In this document: one piece after another, positions 15,918-24,340 of the stretch
How the letters are laid out: the number at the start of each line of letters is the position of its first letter
How positions within the stretch are numbered: the stretch's first letter is position 1
NCBI GenBank assembly: GCA_021203865.1
Contig: JAJQAJ010000071.1
Location: 1-33,739, forward strand
Origin: Clostridia bacterium
Lineage (GTDB): Bacteria > Bacillota > Clostridia > Christensenellales > Borkfalkiaceae
Direction of reading: 5' to 3'
Length of the DNA stretch: 33,739 bases
The notes under the pieces: model-generated
Seen by the model: the letters and a program-made list of their open reading frames with translations, nothing else
Told to the model about the DNA's origin: nothing
Databases searched by the model: none
Program-made: the position numbers and the translations under genes

Positions 15918-17063
15918 ATGACGAAAATCCTCAAACTCAACAACATAAGTCCGCTCGCGGAAAAGCTCTTTTCCGGCTGTGAGTACGGCGACAAAATAGA
16001 AAATCCGACGGGCATCATGGTGCGTTCCGCGCAGATGGCGGACTACGTTCCCGGGCCCGAACTTTTAGCCGTCGCGAGAGCCGGCGCCGGAACAAACAAC
16101 ATACCCTGCGCCGAATACGCGGAAAAAGGCATAGCCGTCTTCAACACGCCGGGAGCGAACGCCAACGCGGTCAAGGAGCTCGTCATATGCGAACTCTTCC
16201 TCGGCGGGAGAAAGATAGTCGACGCGATAGACTGGGCAAAATCCCTGAAAGGCTGCGGGGATGTGTCCAAAGCCGTTGAAAAGGGAAAGGCCGAATTCGC
16301 TGGCCGGGAGATAATGGGCAAATGTCTCGGCGTCATAGGCCTCGGCGCGATAGGCGTGGACGTCGCCAACGCGGCGGCCGCCCTCGGCATGAACGTCTAC
16401 GGCGCGGACCCCTTCCTTTCGGCGGAAAGGGCGGTGCGGCTCTCGTCGTCCATAAAGCTTTCGACAAACGAGGAAATCTTCAAAACGTGCGACTTCATAA
16501 CCGTACACGTTCCTCTGACGCCGGAAACGAAGGCGATGTTTAACGATGATACGCTCGCTAAAATGAAAAGCGGCGCCGTCCTCATAAACAATTCAAGAGG
16601 CGATCTCGTCGACGACGCGGCCGTGATAAGGGCGCTCGAAAGCGGAAAACTTTCAAGGTACATAACGGACTTCCCCACGGACTCCCTCATCGGCGTCAAA
16701 AACGCCGTGTGCGTGCCCCATCTGGGCGCCAGCACCCCGGAGGCCGAGGACAACTGCGCCGTCATGGCGGCAAACGAGCTTTTGGCCTACATCAACAACG
16801 GCAACATCATAAACAGCGTCAACCTCCCGAACCTCTCCGCGGAAAGGGCAGGAAAGGCGAGACTTTGTGTCATCTACAGGGCCACCCCCGACATGATAGC
16901 GAAAATCACCGCACTCGTCCCCGGAAATTGCGTGAACAGCGCGAGCTCGACAAGAGGCGGCTTCGGATACGCCGTGTTTGACACGGACAAAAAAATAACG
17001 GACGAAGACCTCAAAAAAGTCGCGTCCGCATCAGGCGTGATAAGAGCGCGCGCCATTAACTGA
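15918..17063 (+). CDS. serA: D-3-phosphoglycerate dehydrogenase, short type
   Basis: Oxidises 3-phosphoglycerate with NAD+, the first committed step of serine synthesis. The 381 residues contain ARAGAGTNNI, NAD-binding VIGLGAIGVDVA (139-150), INNSRGDLVD with Arg227, and PHLGASTPEAEDN with His268. Residues from about 313 form a small ACT-like end domain; the long regulatory insertion of larger SerA proteins is absent. I place the start at 15918, after the serC stop, with GGAG ten bases upstream; an earlier in-frame ATG at 15897 would overlap serC. Whether serine inhibits it cannot be read from the sequence. Confidence 0.94.
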   Translation: MTKILKLNNISPLAEKLFSGCEYGDKIENPTGIMVRSAQMADYVPGPELLAVARAGAGTNNIPCAEYAEKGIAVFNTPGANANAVKELVICELFLGGRKIVDAIDWAKSLKGCGDVSKAVEKGKAEFAGREIMGKCLGVIGLGAIGVDVANAAAALGMNVYGADPFLSAERAVRLSSSIKLSTNEEIFKTCDFITVHVPLTPETKAMFNDDTLAKMKSGAVLINNSRGDLVDDAAVIRALESGKLSRYITDFPTDSLIGVKNAVCVPHLGASTPEAEDNCAVMAANELLAYINNGNIINSVNLPNLSAERAGKARLCVIYRATPDMIAKITALVPGNCVNSASSTRGGFGYAVFDTDKKITDEDLKKVASASGVIRARAIN

Positions 17064-17111
17064 CTGTAAGATGAAGCTTCGCCGACGCGCCGCCCCGGCA
17101 CGCCGGCTTAT

Positions 17112-18341
17112 TTATATGAGCCAGACGGGCACGACGAGATTGCGGCTGTCAAACGAATACAGCCTGTCGCTCGTGCAGATCACCGCGGAGGTCCCTCTTT
17201 CCAAGGGGGATTTTTCTATAAGTGAAAACGTCCTGGTTATCCTCCTGTCCGGAGATGCCGTCCTTTTGATTTCGACGGGACAAAGCTTGCCGTCACTTTC
17301 AATGAGAATGTCTATCTCATTGGTGTCTCTGTCTCTGTAATAGTAAAGTCCCGGCTCAATCCCGGCGTTGGTGTAGCTTTTCATAATTTCGGAGACGACA
17401 TAATTTTCAAAAAGAGCACCCGCCATAGCGCCGTATTCAGCAACCTCGGGTGATGTCCATCTCGAAAGATACGCGACAAGACCGGTGTCGGAAAAGTAAA
17501 GCTTCGGCGTCTTAATTGTGCGTTTCAAAGCATTGTTGGAATACGGACGCAAATAAAACACAACTCCAAGCGTTTCCAGAATGTTCAGCCAGTTTTTCGC
17601 CATGTCGTTTGATATGTCGGCGTCTTCGGCCATGGCGGTGACATTGACAAGCTGCGCGCACCTCGCGGCGGCGGAACGCACGAACGCGTTGAATTTTATC
17701 GCGTCGATATGTCCAACCAAATCTGCGACATCCCTGGCGACATAAGTCGAAATATACGAGGAATAATACTCCGCCCTATCTTTCTTTGTCCCTCTCAGCC
17801 TGCCGGGCATCCCGCCCATCCAAAGACTTTCGTATATTTCGGAGCGCGTCTTTGGCACGGCCTTTTCGCTTTCCTTCAAAAGACTCTCAAAATCCGTGGT
17901 GAAAGGAACATTGTCTTTGCCGTCTATCTCTCTTTGAGAGAGCGGAGACATTGAAAAAAGAATGACCCTGCCGGCAAGGGATTCCCGCACACCACGCATC
18001 AGACGGAATATTTGTGAGCCCGTGAGCCAGAAATCACCCGCCCCATGATGGGAATCTATGTAAATTTTGATGTATGTGAAAAGCCCGGGAGCATACTGAA
18101 CTTCATCTATGAGTACCGGCGGTGAGTACTGCTGCAAAAAGCCTTTGGGGTCGTTTATGGCCTGAGAACGGATATCGATGTCATCAAGCGAGACATACTT
18201 TCTCCCCCGGCCTTCCTCTTCCGACAATTTTTTGAGCATCGTCGTTTTTCCCGACTGACGGGGACCGGTCAAAAGAATGGCCGAATAATATTTGCTGACA
18301 TCTAAAATTTCCGCTTCCAGGTGACGTCTGATGTATTCCAT
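17112..18341 (-). CDS. ATPase of the AAA_14/DUF4143 type
   Basis: A 409-residue protein of a common but poorly understood family. Walker A GPRQSGKT is at 26-33 and Walker B VLIDEVQ at about 76-82; sensor-like FWLTGSQ follows. The second half is DUF4143-like, with YFSDTGLVAYL and a nuclease-like EIDILIESDGKLCPVEIKR (D...E-x-K). I start at 18341: GGGAGG is six bases ahead, whereas the ATG at 18365 nearly touches the -10 box at 18372-18367 and would lie upstream of or at the transcript start. It is monocistronic, convergent with serA. Proteins of this type are accessory genes; no substrate is known. Related in architecture, though not in close sequence, to the genes at 22207 and 31709. Confidence 0.88.
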   Translation of the reverse strand: MEYIRRHLEAEILDVSKYYSAILLTGPRQSGKTTMLKKLSEEEGRGRKYVSLDDIDIRSQAINDPKGFLQQYSPPVLIDEVQYAPGLFTYIKIYIDSHHGAGDFWLTGSQIFRLMRGVRESLAGRVILFSMSPLSQREIDGKDNVPFTTDFESLLKESEKAVPKTRSEIYESLWMGGMPGRLRGTKKDRAEYYSSYISTYVARDVADLVGHIDAIKFNAFVRSAAARCAQLVNVTAMAEDADISNDMAKNWLNILETLGVVFYLRPYSNNALKRTIKTPKLYFSDTGLVAYLSRWTSPEVAEYGAMAGALFENYVVSEIMKSYTNAGIEPGLYYYRDRDTNEIDILIESDGKLCPVEIKRTASPDRRITRTFSLIEKSPLERGTSAVICTSDRLYSFDSRNLVVPVWLI

Positions 18342-18366
18342 GTCATGCCTCCCGATATTTGACATG

Positions 18367-18394
18367 ATTATATCATTTTCACTACGCGAGTCAA
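18367..18394 (-). promoter_or_regulatory. Promoter of the DUF4143 ATPase gene
   Basis: TTGACT at 18394-18389, 16-base spacer, TATAAT at 18372-18367. Start of transcription near 18360 fixes the translation start at 18341 rather than 18365. Confidence 0.7.
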
Positions 18395-18483
18395 TAAATT
18401 TTTTCGGCTGATTTCGGAAAATTTCATTTTTAGCCGAGAACTCCGGCCGCGATTTTGCCGCGCATCAAAAAAAGGTCGCCACT

Positions 18484-18515
18484 AAAAAACGCCTTCCCGG
18501 ATTTTTGCGGAAAAG
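18484..18515 (-). terminator. Probable terminator of thrC
   Basis: On the minus strand CTTTTCCG pairs with CGGGAAGG (three G-U pairs) around an eight-base loop, then CG and six T. It lies about 33 bases past the thrC stop. Confidence 0.5.
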
Positions 18516-18547
18516 CGCCTCGCATGTCTTTTTTGATGAACGGTTTT

Positions 18548-20068
18548 TTAATCCTCCTCTGAAGGGCGGGCAACTTTATGGGACATGCCGTCCGCGAACT
18601 CCAAAACGACCTTTCCGGCGTCTTCGGGAGGTATGACCTTCTCAAATACAATGGGCTTATCTTTGAGCGAGGAAAGCTGTTTGGGGACGGGCATGGCCGT
18701 CGCGGCGTGAAGCCTCTTCATCCCCTTGAAACAGTCTTTGACGTCGTTGCCGGTGACGGCGTAGAGAACGTCCTGCGGGAACTTGTAGGGGCTCGCGGTG
18801 GAGACCAGCACCTGCGTCGTCTGGTCCTTTCTGTTGTTGGCGTGCCAGCTGTCCAAAACCTTCATCGCGCATCCGCTGTGGGTGTCCAGGGTATAGTTCG
18901 TGCGCACGAAGAGATTGTACATCGCCTCCACGCACTCGTCCTCATTGGCCGAACCCGCGTCGAAGATGAGCTGGATGTCACCCCTTTCCTTATCCGTCAC
19001 GCGGAACTTGCCGGTTTCTTTGAGCTCCTTCATGCGCTCCGCCGTGAGAGCGCCGTTGCGGCCGCTGACCTCGAATATGAGACGCTCTATGTTTGAGGCG
19101 ACGAGAATGTCCATCGCGGGTGACGTGGTCTTTATGAGCTCCCTCACGCTGTCATATTCACCGCGCTGGAAGAATTCCTCAATGACGTTATTGGAGTTGC
19201 ACGCGCAGTGCAGTCTTCTCACGGGAAGACCCATGAGTTTCGCGTAATATCCCGCGAGCACGTTCCCAAAGTTTCCCGTGGGCACGACAAAATCGGCCTC
19301 ATCACCCATCTCAATCCTCTCACCCGTGACGAGGTCGAGATAAGCGGAAAAATAATAAACTATCTGCGGACAGAGCCTGCCGAAGTTTATGGAGTTGGCG
19401 GAAGACACGACGTAGCCTTTATCTTTTAGTTTCGCCTTGAACTCCTCATCGGCAAAGAGGGTTTTCACGGCCTTCTGGCAGTCATCGAAATCACCCTGCA
19501 CGCCTATGACGTCTATGTTTTCACCCTCGGTCGTGCACATCTGGATCTTCTGCATTTTTGAGATGCCATCCGATGGGTAAAAAACGCATATCTTGTCCCC
19601 AAACGTGTTTTTGAAACCCTCCAAAGCGGCCTTGCCGGTGTCACCGGACGTGGCGACCAGAATCATGACGTCGTCCTTTATGCCGCAAAGCCTCAATCCC
19701 CTTCTCATGAGGTATGGCAAAATTGTCAGCGCGACGTCCTTGAAGGCGCAGGTGGGACCGTGATAGAGCTCCAGAACGTAAGGTCCTCCCTCCATGCAGA
19801 TGAGCGGCGCGACGTCATGCTCGAATTTAGAGTACGCCCTCCTGCATTCAGACAAAAGCTCGTCCATGTCGTATTCGTCAAGGAATTTACCCATGATGAG
19901 AGCCGCCCTTTCGGAATAATCCATCCTGAGCATCTCTTCAAGCTCGTCGTCCGTCACGCGCGGAAAACTCTCCGGCACGAAAAGTCCTCCGTCAGACGCG
20001 ATTCCCCTGACTATGGCCTCGGGCGAGGTCACCCTCTCGTCTCCCCCGCGGGTGCTTACAAAATACAT
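18548..20068 (-). CDS. thrC: Threonine synthase
   Basis: PLP enzyme converting O-phosphohomoserine to threonine. The 506 residues match the longer class: MYFVSTRGG start, ASDGGLFVPE (24-33), PLP lysine Lys110 in HGPTCAFKD, phosphate-binding ATSGDTGKAALEGF, and SSANSINFGRLCPQ. GGGAG lies upstream of the ATG at 20068. It follows the small P-loop gene on the same strand, but a terminator-like hairpin separates them. A CCCGT...ACGGG hairpin just before the ribosome site is the only leader structure I see; there is no T-box. Confidence 0.96.
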   Translation of the reverse strand: MYFVSTRGGDERVTSPEAIVRGIASDGGLFVPESFPRVTDDELEEMLRMDYSERAALIMGKFLDEYDMDELLSECRRAYSKFEHDVAPLICMEGGPYVLELYHGPTCAFKDVALTILPYLMRRGLRLCGIKDDVMILVATSGDTGKAALEGFKNTFGDKICVFYPSDGISKMQKIQMCTTEGENIDVIGVQGDFDDCQKAVKTLFADEEFKAKLKDKGYVVSSANSINFGRLCPQIVYYFSAYLDLVTGERIEMGDEADFVVPTGNFGNVLAGYYAKLMGLPVRRLHCACNSNNVIEEFFQRGEYDSVRELIKTTSPAMDILVASNIERLIFEVSGRNGALTAERMKELKETGKFRVTDKERGDIQLIFDAGSANEDECVEAMYNLFVRTNYTLDTHSGCAMKVLDSWHANNRKDQTTQVLVSTASPYKFPQDVLYAVTGNDVKDCFKGMKRLHAATAMPVPKQLSSLKDKPIVFEKVIPPEDAGKVVLEFADGMSHKVARPSEED

Positions 20069-20107
20069 ACATCTCTCTCCCGTAACAACCCGTCTTCTCG
20101 AACGGGC

Positions 20108-20141
20108 AAAAACGCAAGCGGCCGCATTCTCCGTGCAGCCG
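20108..20141 (-). terminator. Terminator after the small P-loop gene
   Basis: Minus strand: CGGCTGCA, loop CGGAGAA, TGCGGCCG, then CTTGCGTTTTTG. Eight pairs with one G-U. It begins five bases past the TGA at 20147. Confidence 0.55.
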
Positions 20142-20146
20142 GCTTT

Positions 20147-20554
20147 TCACATATATTTCCTAACGAACCCGGGGATGTCCTCCCCGGTGTAACTGCATGT
20201 CAGCGTTATGCTGATGTTTTCGACGGACCCCAGCTTCTGAAGCTCCAAAAGAAGGCTTTCAAGCTCCTCCGTGTCCTTGCCGCATATCCTCGCGGCCCCG
20301 TCCAGATAGAGGTATTCGGTGTCGCTGTTTGCCGCGGCCACTCCTTTGACGAACCCGAGAAAGGCCTCCTCCCCCGATATTTCGTACTCCTCCGCGTCTA
20401 TGAACTTGACGTTCCTGTCGAGCTCATACATGTAGTCTTTGCCTTTGGTGATGAAGATGCTTATGCCTTTGAGCTTTTTGGCATCCTCGTTCGCGAGGGC
20501 CAAAATCTCTTTTGACTTGCCGGCACCTTTGAGCCCGCATATTACTTTTAACAT
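20147..20554 (-). CDS. Small conserved P-loop protein of unknown function
   Basis: A 135-residue protein with a Walker A motif at its very start, GLKGAGKS (7-14). The rest includes FITKGKDYMYELD, DAEEYEISGEEAFLGFVKG and YLYLDGAARICGKD, a pattern I recall from a short conserved Clostridia protein sometimes labelled PilT-like or simply ATP-binding. At this size it is a minimal nucleotide-binding fold; there is no clear Walker B Glu. Cytoplasmic. Start: GGGAGG seven bases before the ATG. It has its own promoter and terminator, so it is probably not tied to thrC or the aminotransferase. Function unknown. Confidence 0.8.
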   Translation of the reverse strand: MLKVICGLKGAGKSKEILALANEDAKKLKGISIFITKGKDYMYELDRNVKFIDAEEYEISGEEAFLGFVKGVAAANSDTEYLYLDGAARICGKDTEELESLLLELQKLGSVENISITLTCSYTGEDIPGFVRKYM

Positions 20555-20591
20555 TTAACGTCCTCCCAATCTATCGCTAGACCTTACGGAC

Positions 20592-20619
20592 ATTTTACCA
20601 TAAAACGGGCAAAATTCAA
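20592..20619 (-). promoter_or_regulatory. Promoter of the small P-loop gene
   Basis: TTGAAT at 20619-20614, 16-base spacer, TAAAAT at 20597-20592, about 40 bases before the start codon. Confidence 0.5.
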
Positions 20620-20663
20620 TACCTTTGGCAAAAATTTCCCATAATTTTAACAAAACCGCCCGC

Positions 20664-21866
20664 TCACTTCACTTGCCGGAAAAAATCGGCAATTCTTTCA
20701 AGACCTTCTCGAAGTTCGCCTTCCGAGAGCGCGTAGGATATCCTTATGCAACTGTCGTCACCAAAACACACACCCGGGGTTATTGCTATCTTTTCGTGCG
20801 TCATGAGAAGGTCGGAAAGCTGCAAGGACCCCTCTATCTTCGTATCCTTGTAGCTTTTCCCGTAGAACATGTCGCAGACAAGCATGACGTAGAACGCGCC
20901 GTCCGGACGGATGTAGTCGAGTCCGAGCTCTTTTTTATAGCCTTCCAGAATGTCTATCGCGATGTCGTGGCGCCTCTCAAACTCCTTCACCATGTCCTCC
21001 ACCGGCTTCTCGTCGCCGTCGAGGGCGGCTATCGCGGCGTACTGCGTCATCGTGTTGACGTTGCTCGTGGCGTGGCTCTGAAACGACGAGCAGGCCTTGG
21101 CGACGTTTTCGGGCGCGGCGAGATATCCTAGCCTCCAGCCCGTCATGGCATACGATTTCGACACTCCGTTTATGATTATCGTGTGCGCCTTCGCCTCGTT
21201 AGACACCTCGGCGCAGGAGAAATGTTTCGCGCCGCCGTACACAAGTTTTTCGTAGATCTCGTCGGCGAGGATTATTATGTCATGCTTCACGCAGACATCG
21301 GCTATGGCCGTTATCTCCTCCTTCGTGTAGACGGCGCCCGTGGGATTGCAGGGGCTGTTGAAGATGAGCATTTTCGTCTTAGGGGTTATCGCCGCCTCAA
21401 GCTCTTCCGCGCTCATTTTGAACCCGCTCTCCTTTGTCGTGTTCACGTACCTGCACACGCCGCCGCAGCACGCCACGGTCTCGGGGTAGGTAAGCCAATA
21501 GGGCGCGGGAATTATGACCTCATCGCCCTCGTCTATCGTCGCGAAAACCGCGTTGTATATGGAGTGTTTCGCGCCGTTGGATATGACTATTTCAGAGGGT
21601 TTGTAATCAAGGCCGTTCTCTCTTTTGAACTTTCTCACGACCGCGTCCTTCAGGGCGGGAAGACCGCCCGCGGCCACGTATTTCGTGTACCCCTTGTCAA
21701 GCGCCTCTTTGCAGGCGTTTTTGATGTGCTCGGGAGTGTCGAAATCGGGCTCCCCCACGCCGAAGTTTATGACTTTCTCGCCCTGCGCGCGAAGTTCACT
21801 GGCTTTCGCTGACACGGCGAGCGTCATGGAAGGAGCTATCGCAGCCACTCTTTTGGAAAGTTTCAT
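20664..21866 (-). CDS. aspB: Class I pyridoxal-phosphate aminotransferase, aspartate type
   Basis: Most likely moves the amino group between aspartate/glutamate and their keto acids. About 400 residues with FGVGEPDFDTP, NSPCNPTGAVY, LADEIYEKLVY and the PLP lysine in GVSKSYAMTGWRLGY (about residue 237), the last typical of the AspB/Ib subgroup. I choose the ATG at 21866 because GGAGG is five bases ahead; the in-frame ATG at 21878 overlaps that ribosome site. Single-gene unit with its own promoter. Exact substrate range (Asp, aromatic, or other) cannot be settled by sequence alone. Confidence 0.9.
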   Translation of the reverse strand: MKLSKRVAAIAPSMTLAVSAKASELRAQGEKVINFGVGEPDFDTPEHIKNACKEALDKGYTKYVAAGGLPALKDAVVRKFKRENGLDYKPSEIVISNGAKHSIYNAVFATIDEGDEVIIPAPYWLTYPETVACCGGVCRYVNTTKESGFKMSAEELEAAITPKTKMLIFNSPCNPTGAVYTKEEITAIADVCVKHDIIILADEIYEKLVYGGAKHFSCAEVSNEAKAHTIIINGVSKSYAMTGWRLGYLAAPENVAKACSSFQSHATSNVNTMTQYAAIAALDGDEKPVEDMVKEFERRHDIAIDILEGYKKELGLDYIRPDGAFYVMLVCDMFYGKSYKDTKIEGSLQLSDLLMTHEKIAITPGVCFGDDSCIRISYALSEGELREGLERIADFFRQVK

Positions 21867-21895
21867 GACGTCCTCCAATAGGTTTTTATGTGACC

Positions 21896-21924
21896 ATTAT
21901 ACACCATGCCCCGCCTTTAATCAA
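21896..21924 (-). promoter_or_regulatory. Promoter of the aminotransferase gene
   Basis: TTGATT at 21924-21919, 17-base spacer, TATAAT at 21901-21896, leader about 25 bases. Confidence 0.7.
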
Positions 21925-22147
21925 ATGCTGGGACCCGACTTTTTTCTTATGCCCCGTATGCCCGACGCCTCATGAGAGACAAAAAAAAGCGGGATTCGAA
22001 ATCTGCCGGAAACTTGCCGGCTCGGGCGCGGCCGGCGCGCCGTCAAAATAGCGAAAAACCCGGAAAAACCCCGCATTTTTTTAAAATGGCGTGCGCACCT
22101 ACGGAAAAACCAACCAGACGTCGAAATAAGGGATGTGTATTGCGGGG

Positions 22148-22176
22148 TTGATTGTTTTCCCCTTACGTTGTATAAT
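22148..22176 (+). promoter_or_regulatory. Promoter of the AAA-ATPase gene at 22207
   Basis: TTGATT at 22148-22153, 17-base spacer, TATAAT at 22171-22176; GGGAGG follows at 22195-22200. The short leader rules out the upstream in-frame ATG at 22135, which precedes the promoter. Confidence 0.75.
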
Positions 22177-22206
22177 AAAGGGGTAAAAATTTACGGGAGG
22201 CGTTTT

Positions 22207-23895
22207 ATGCCTGAAACCGACAATGACAGAAAGAATATAGCTCTTCTTTCGTCCGACTTTGTCGACACGATGGAAAACGGTTATTTCGTCGACAAATCGC
22301 TCCTTATAAAAGACTTGATAGACACACGCTCAAAGGTCACACTCATAACGCGTCCCAGACGTTTCGGGAAATCTCTCAACCTTTCCATGATACAGACTTT
22401 TTTCGAGAAGACGGAAGAGGATAACTCCGTCTACTTCAATGGTCTCAAAATCTGGGAGTGCGGGGAAAAGTACAGAGCCGAACAGGGGAAGTATCCGGTC
22501 ATATACATGAATCTCAAAGGCCCCTCCGGAAGTAGCTGGGATGAACTGTACTCGGATATCAAAAATGAAATAGTGCACGAATACACGCGGCATCCTGAGC
22601 TTTACGGGAATGTCGAGATACTGGAAGCGCCTTTGTATGAACGCATCGTGAACGGCACGGGGTCTGATTCAGACTATAAAGAATCCCTGAGATTATTGTG
22701 CGAGCTTCTTCACAAATTTTACGGCGTGAAGCCCATAATACTTATGGACGAATATGACCACCCAATTCAGGAAGCCGTGAACGGCAGGTATTACGATGAG
22801 GCGATAAAATTTTTTAAGCCTTTTCTGTCCAATGCGTTAAAGGACAACAAGAGCCTTTCATTCGCCGTGATCATGGGAATTACCAGGGTTTCCAAAGAAG
22901 GGATATTTTCAGGGCTCAACAATCTTAGTGTATGCTCCGTTCTGAATGACAGGTACAGTCAGTATTTCGGGTTCACGGAAGAGGAAGTTGACAAGATATT
23001 GCAAGACTATGGCTGTTCAAAAAAGAAGAGAGAGGTCCGTGAGTGGTACAACGGATACCGTTTCGGGACGGGCAAGACGCGAATCTACAATCCCTGGTCT
23101 CTTATAAATTATGTCATGGCTGGATGCAAACCGAAGGCGTACTGGGTGAACACGTCTGAAAACGGGCTGATAAGCGGGATACTTTTTGACCCCAACGCCA
23201 GGATAAGAGCTAATCTCACAAAACTCGTGGAAGGCGGGAGCATTTCATGCAAGGTGGACGAGAACATAACGTACAGGGATCTTCAAATCGATTCGAAGCA
23301 CATATACAGCCTTCTTCTCATGTCCGGTTATCTCATGTGCGTGTCCTTAGAAGGTGACATGTGCGAGCTTACTATACCCAACAATGAGGTAAGAAAGGTC
23401 TACACATCCGAGATTTGTGACAGACTGTGTCTCGTCGATGACATACCGACCGGGGAGAAGGTTTCCACGGCGATAAAAAACAAGGACGCGAATGCCTTCC
23501 GCAAGGCACTGGAAAGATACATCGCAACTTCTCTGAACTTTACGCTTCTTGACAAAGAACACGCGTATGAACTTCTGACCGTGGGGATTTTGTCGAATCT
23601 CGATAACGTGTATTATATCATTCCCGAGGAGAAACTTCCGAGGACGCAGTCCGACCAGGTTCTCGTGCCGAAGGAAAAGTACAAGGACTTCCTTCCCGCA
23701 ATCGTCCTCGAATACGAAAAGTGCGACGATGAGAAAGATCTTGACGCGAAGGCCCAGGCGGGAAGAAACCAGATAGACGAAAAGGAATATGACATAAGGC
23801 TTAAAGCGTTCGGACACGAGGACATATTCAAACTCGGGGTGGCGTTCTGCGCCTCTCACGTCAGTGTGAAGACGGAGTACAGCGAGATGCCGTAA
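22207..23895 (+). CDS. AAA-ATPase_like protein with altered C-terminal nuclease-like domain
   Basis: A 562-residue protein. N-terminal: YFVDKSLLIKDLI, Walker A-like TRPRRFGKS (48-56), Walker B IILMDEYD (about 177-184), ITRVSKEGIFSGLNNL and YFGFTEEEVD, all hallmarks of the AAA-ATPase_like family. The C-terminus aligns by pattern with the PDDEXK_9 domain (SDQVLVP...LPAIVLEYEKCDDEKDL...QIDEKEYD), but the usual EFK reads EYE, so the catalytic lysine seems shifted or lost. Function of the family is not established. Monocistronic, own promoter. Starts six bases after GGGAGG. Divergent from aspB. Confidence 0.88.
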   Translation: MPETDNDRKNIALLSSDFVDTMENGYFVDKSLLIKDLIDTRSKVTLITRPRRFGKSLNLSMIQTFFEKTEEDNSVYFNGLKIWECGEKYRAEQGKYPVIYMNLKGPSGSSWDELYSDIKNEIVHEYTRHPELYGNVEILEAPLYERIVNGTGSDSDYKESLRLLCELLHKFYGVKPIILMDEYDHPIQEAVNGRYYDEAIKFFKPFLSNALKDNKSLSFAVIMGITRVSKEGIFSGLNNLSVCSVLNDRYSQYFGFTEEEVDKILQDYGCSKKKREVREWYNGYRFGTGKTRIYNPWSLINYVMAGCKPKAYWVNTSENGLISGILFDPNARIRANLTKLVEGGSISCKVDENITYRDLQIDSKHIYSLLLMSGYLMCVSLEGDMCELTIPNNEVRKVYTSEICDRLCLVDDIPTGEKVSTAIKNKDANAFRKALERYIATSLNFTLLDKEHAYELLTVGILSNLDNVYYIIPEEKLPRTQSDQVLVPKEKYKDFLPAIVLEYEKCDDEKDLDAKAQAGRNQIDEKEYDIRLKAFGHEDIFKLGVAFCASHVSVKTEYSEMP

Positions 23896-24274
23896 AAAAT
23901 CTTCTTCACGCGGCCAGAACTTTTTCGGTGCGACATAAATTTTGCATGAACCCGGCGACAAGCCGGGTCAGTTGCTTTTTCGGCGTCAACCCAGCCCCGG
24001 AAGCCTAAGGAGAACTAACGCGAATAAAAAATCCCATGGGGGCGAAGAGGCTCTTTTTATGCGGAATTCCCGACCGTTCCGGCGCGGAGGAGAGTTCATT
24101 ATCCCGGGACTTAGGCGAGACCGCGAATTTACCTGCTGTCTCCGCTTTATGGCGGCAACAAATCTGCCATTCGGTTTATATCCGCGAGAGCCGCACCTTA
24201 CGCTCTGACAGCCACGTGCCGGGGCTTAATCCAATCGCCACACAAGACGCGCCAAACTCGTGCCGGACAATCTG
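23896..24274. other. Gene-free stretch holding the intron's 3' flank
   Basis: No convincing gene in 379 bases; the open frames are short and lack ribosome sites or family motifs. It holds a hairpin after the plus-strand ATPase gene and, at its right end, the 3' exon of the group II intron. The interrupted target appears to be intergenic. Confidence 0.5.
23950..23980 (+). terminator. Possible terminator of the 22207 AAA-ATPase gene
   Basis: ACCCGGC-GACAA-GCCGGGT forms a seven-pair stem; a T-run (CTTTTT) follows only after five other bases, so termination may be weak. Confidence 0.4.
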
Positions 24275-24340
24275 GTAGGAGGGGGTGACTAGCCCCCGTC
24301 CTTCAACATCACCGTACGTACGGACCCGTATACGGCGACT
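24275..24340 (-). ncRNA. Intron domains V and VI
   Basis: Right after the maturase stop, CGCCGTATAC...GTACGTACGGTG folds as the catalytic domain V hairpin with a CGC triad in place of AGC, a IIC trait. It is followed by ACGGGGG-CTAGTCA-CCCCCT with a bulge-A region for domain VI. The intron appears to end at 24275 with exon CAGATTGTCC after it. Confidence 0.75.

Noticed and set aside
21985-22010. tRNA-like T-loop (GGGATTCGAAATC)
   Set aside because: No acceptor, D or anticodon arms can be built around it on either strand.
22135-22206. Upstream ATG extension of the 22207 gene
   Set aside because: It would begin before the promoter's -35 box; the GGGAGG-led ATG at 22207 is better.
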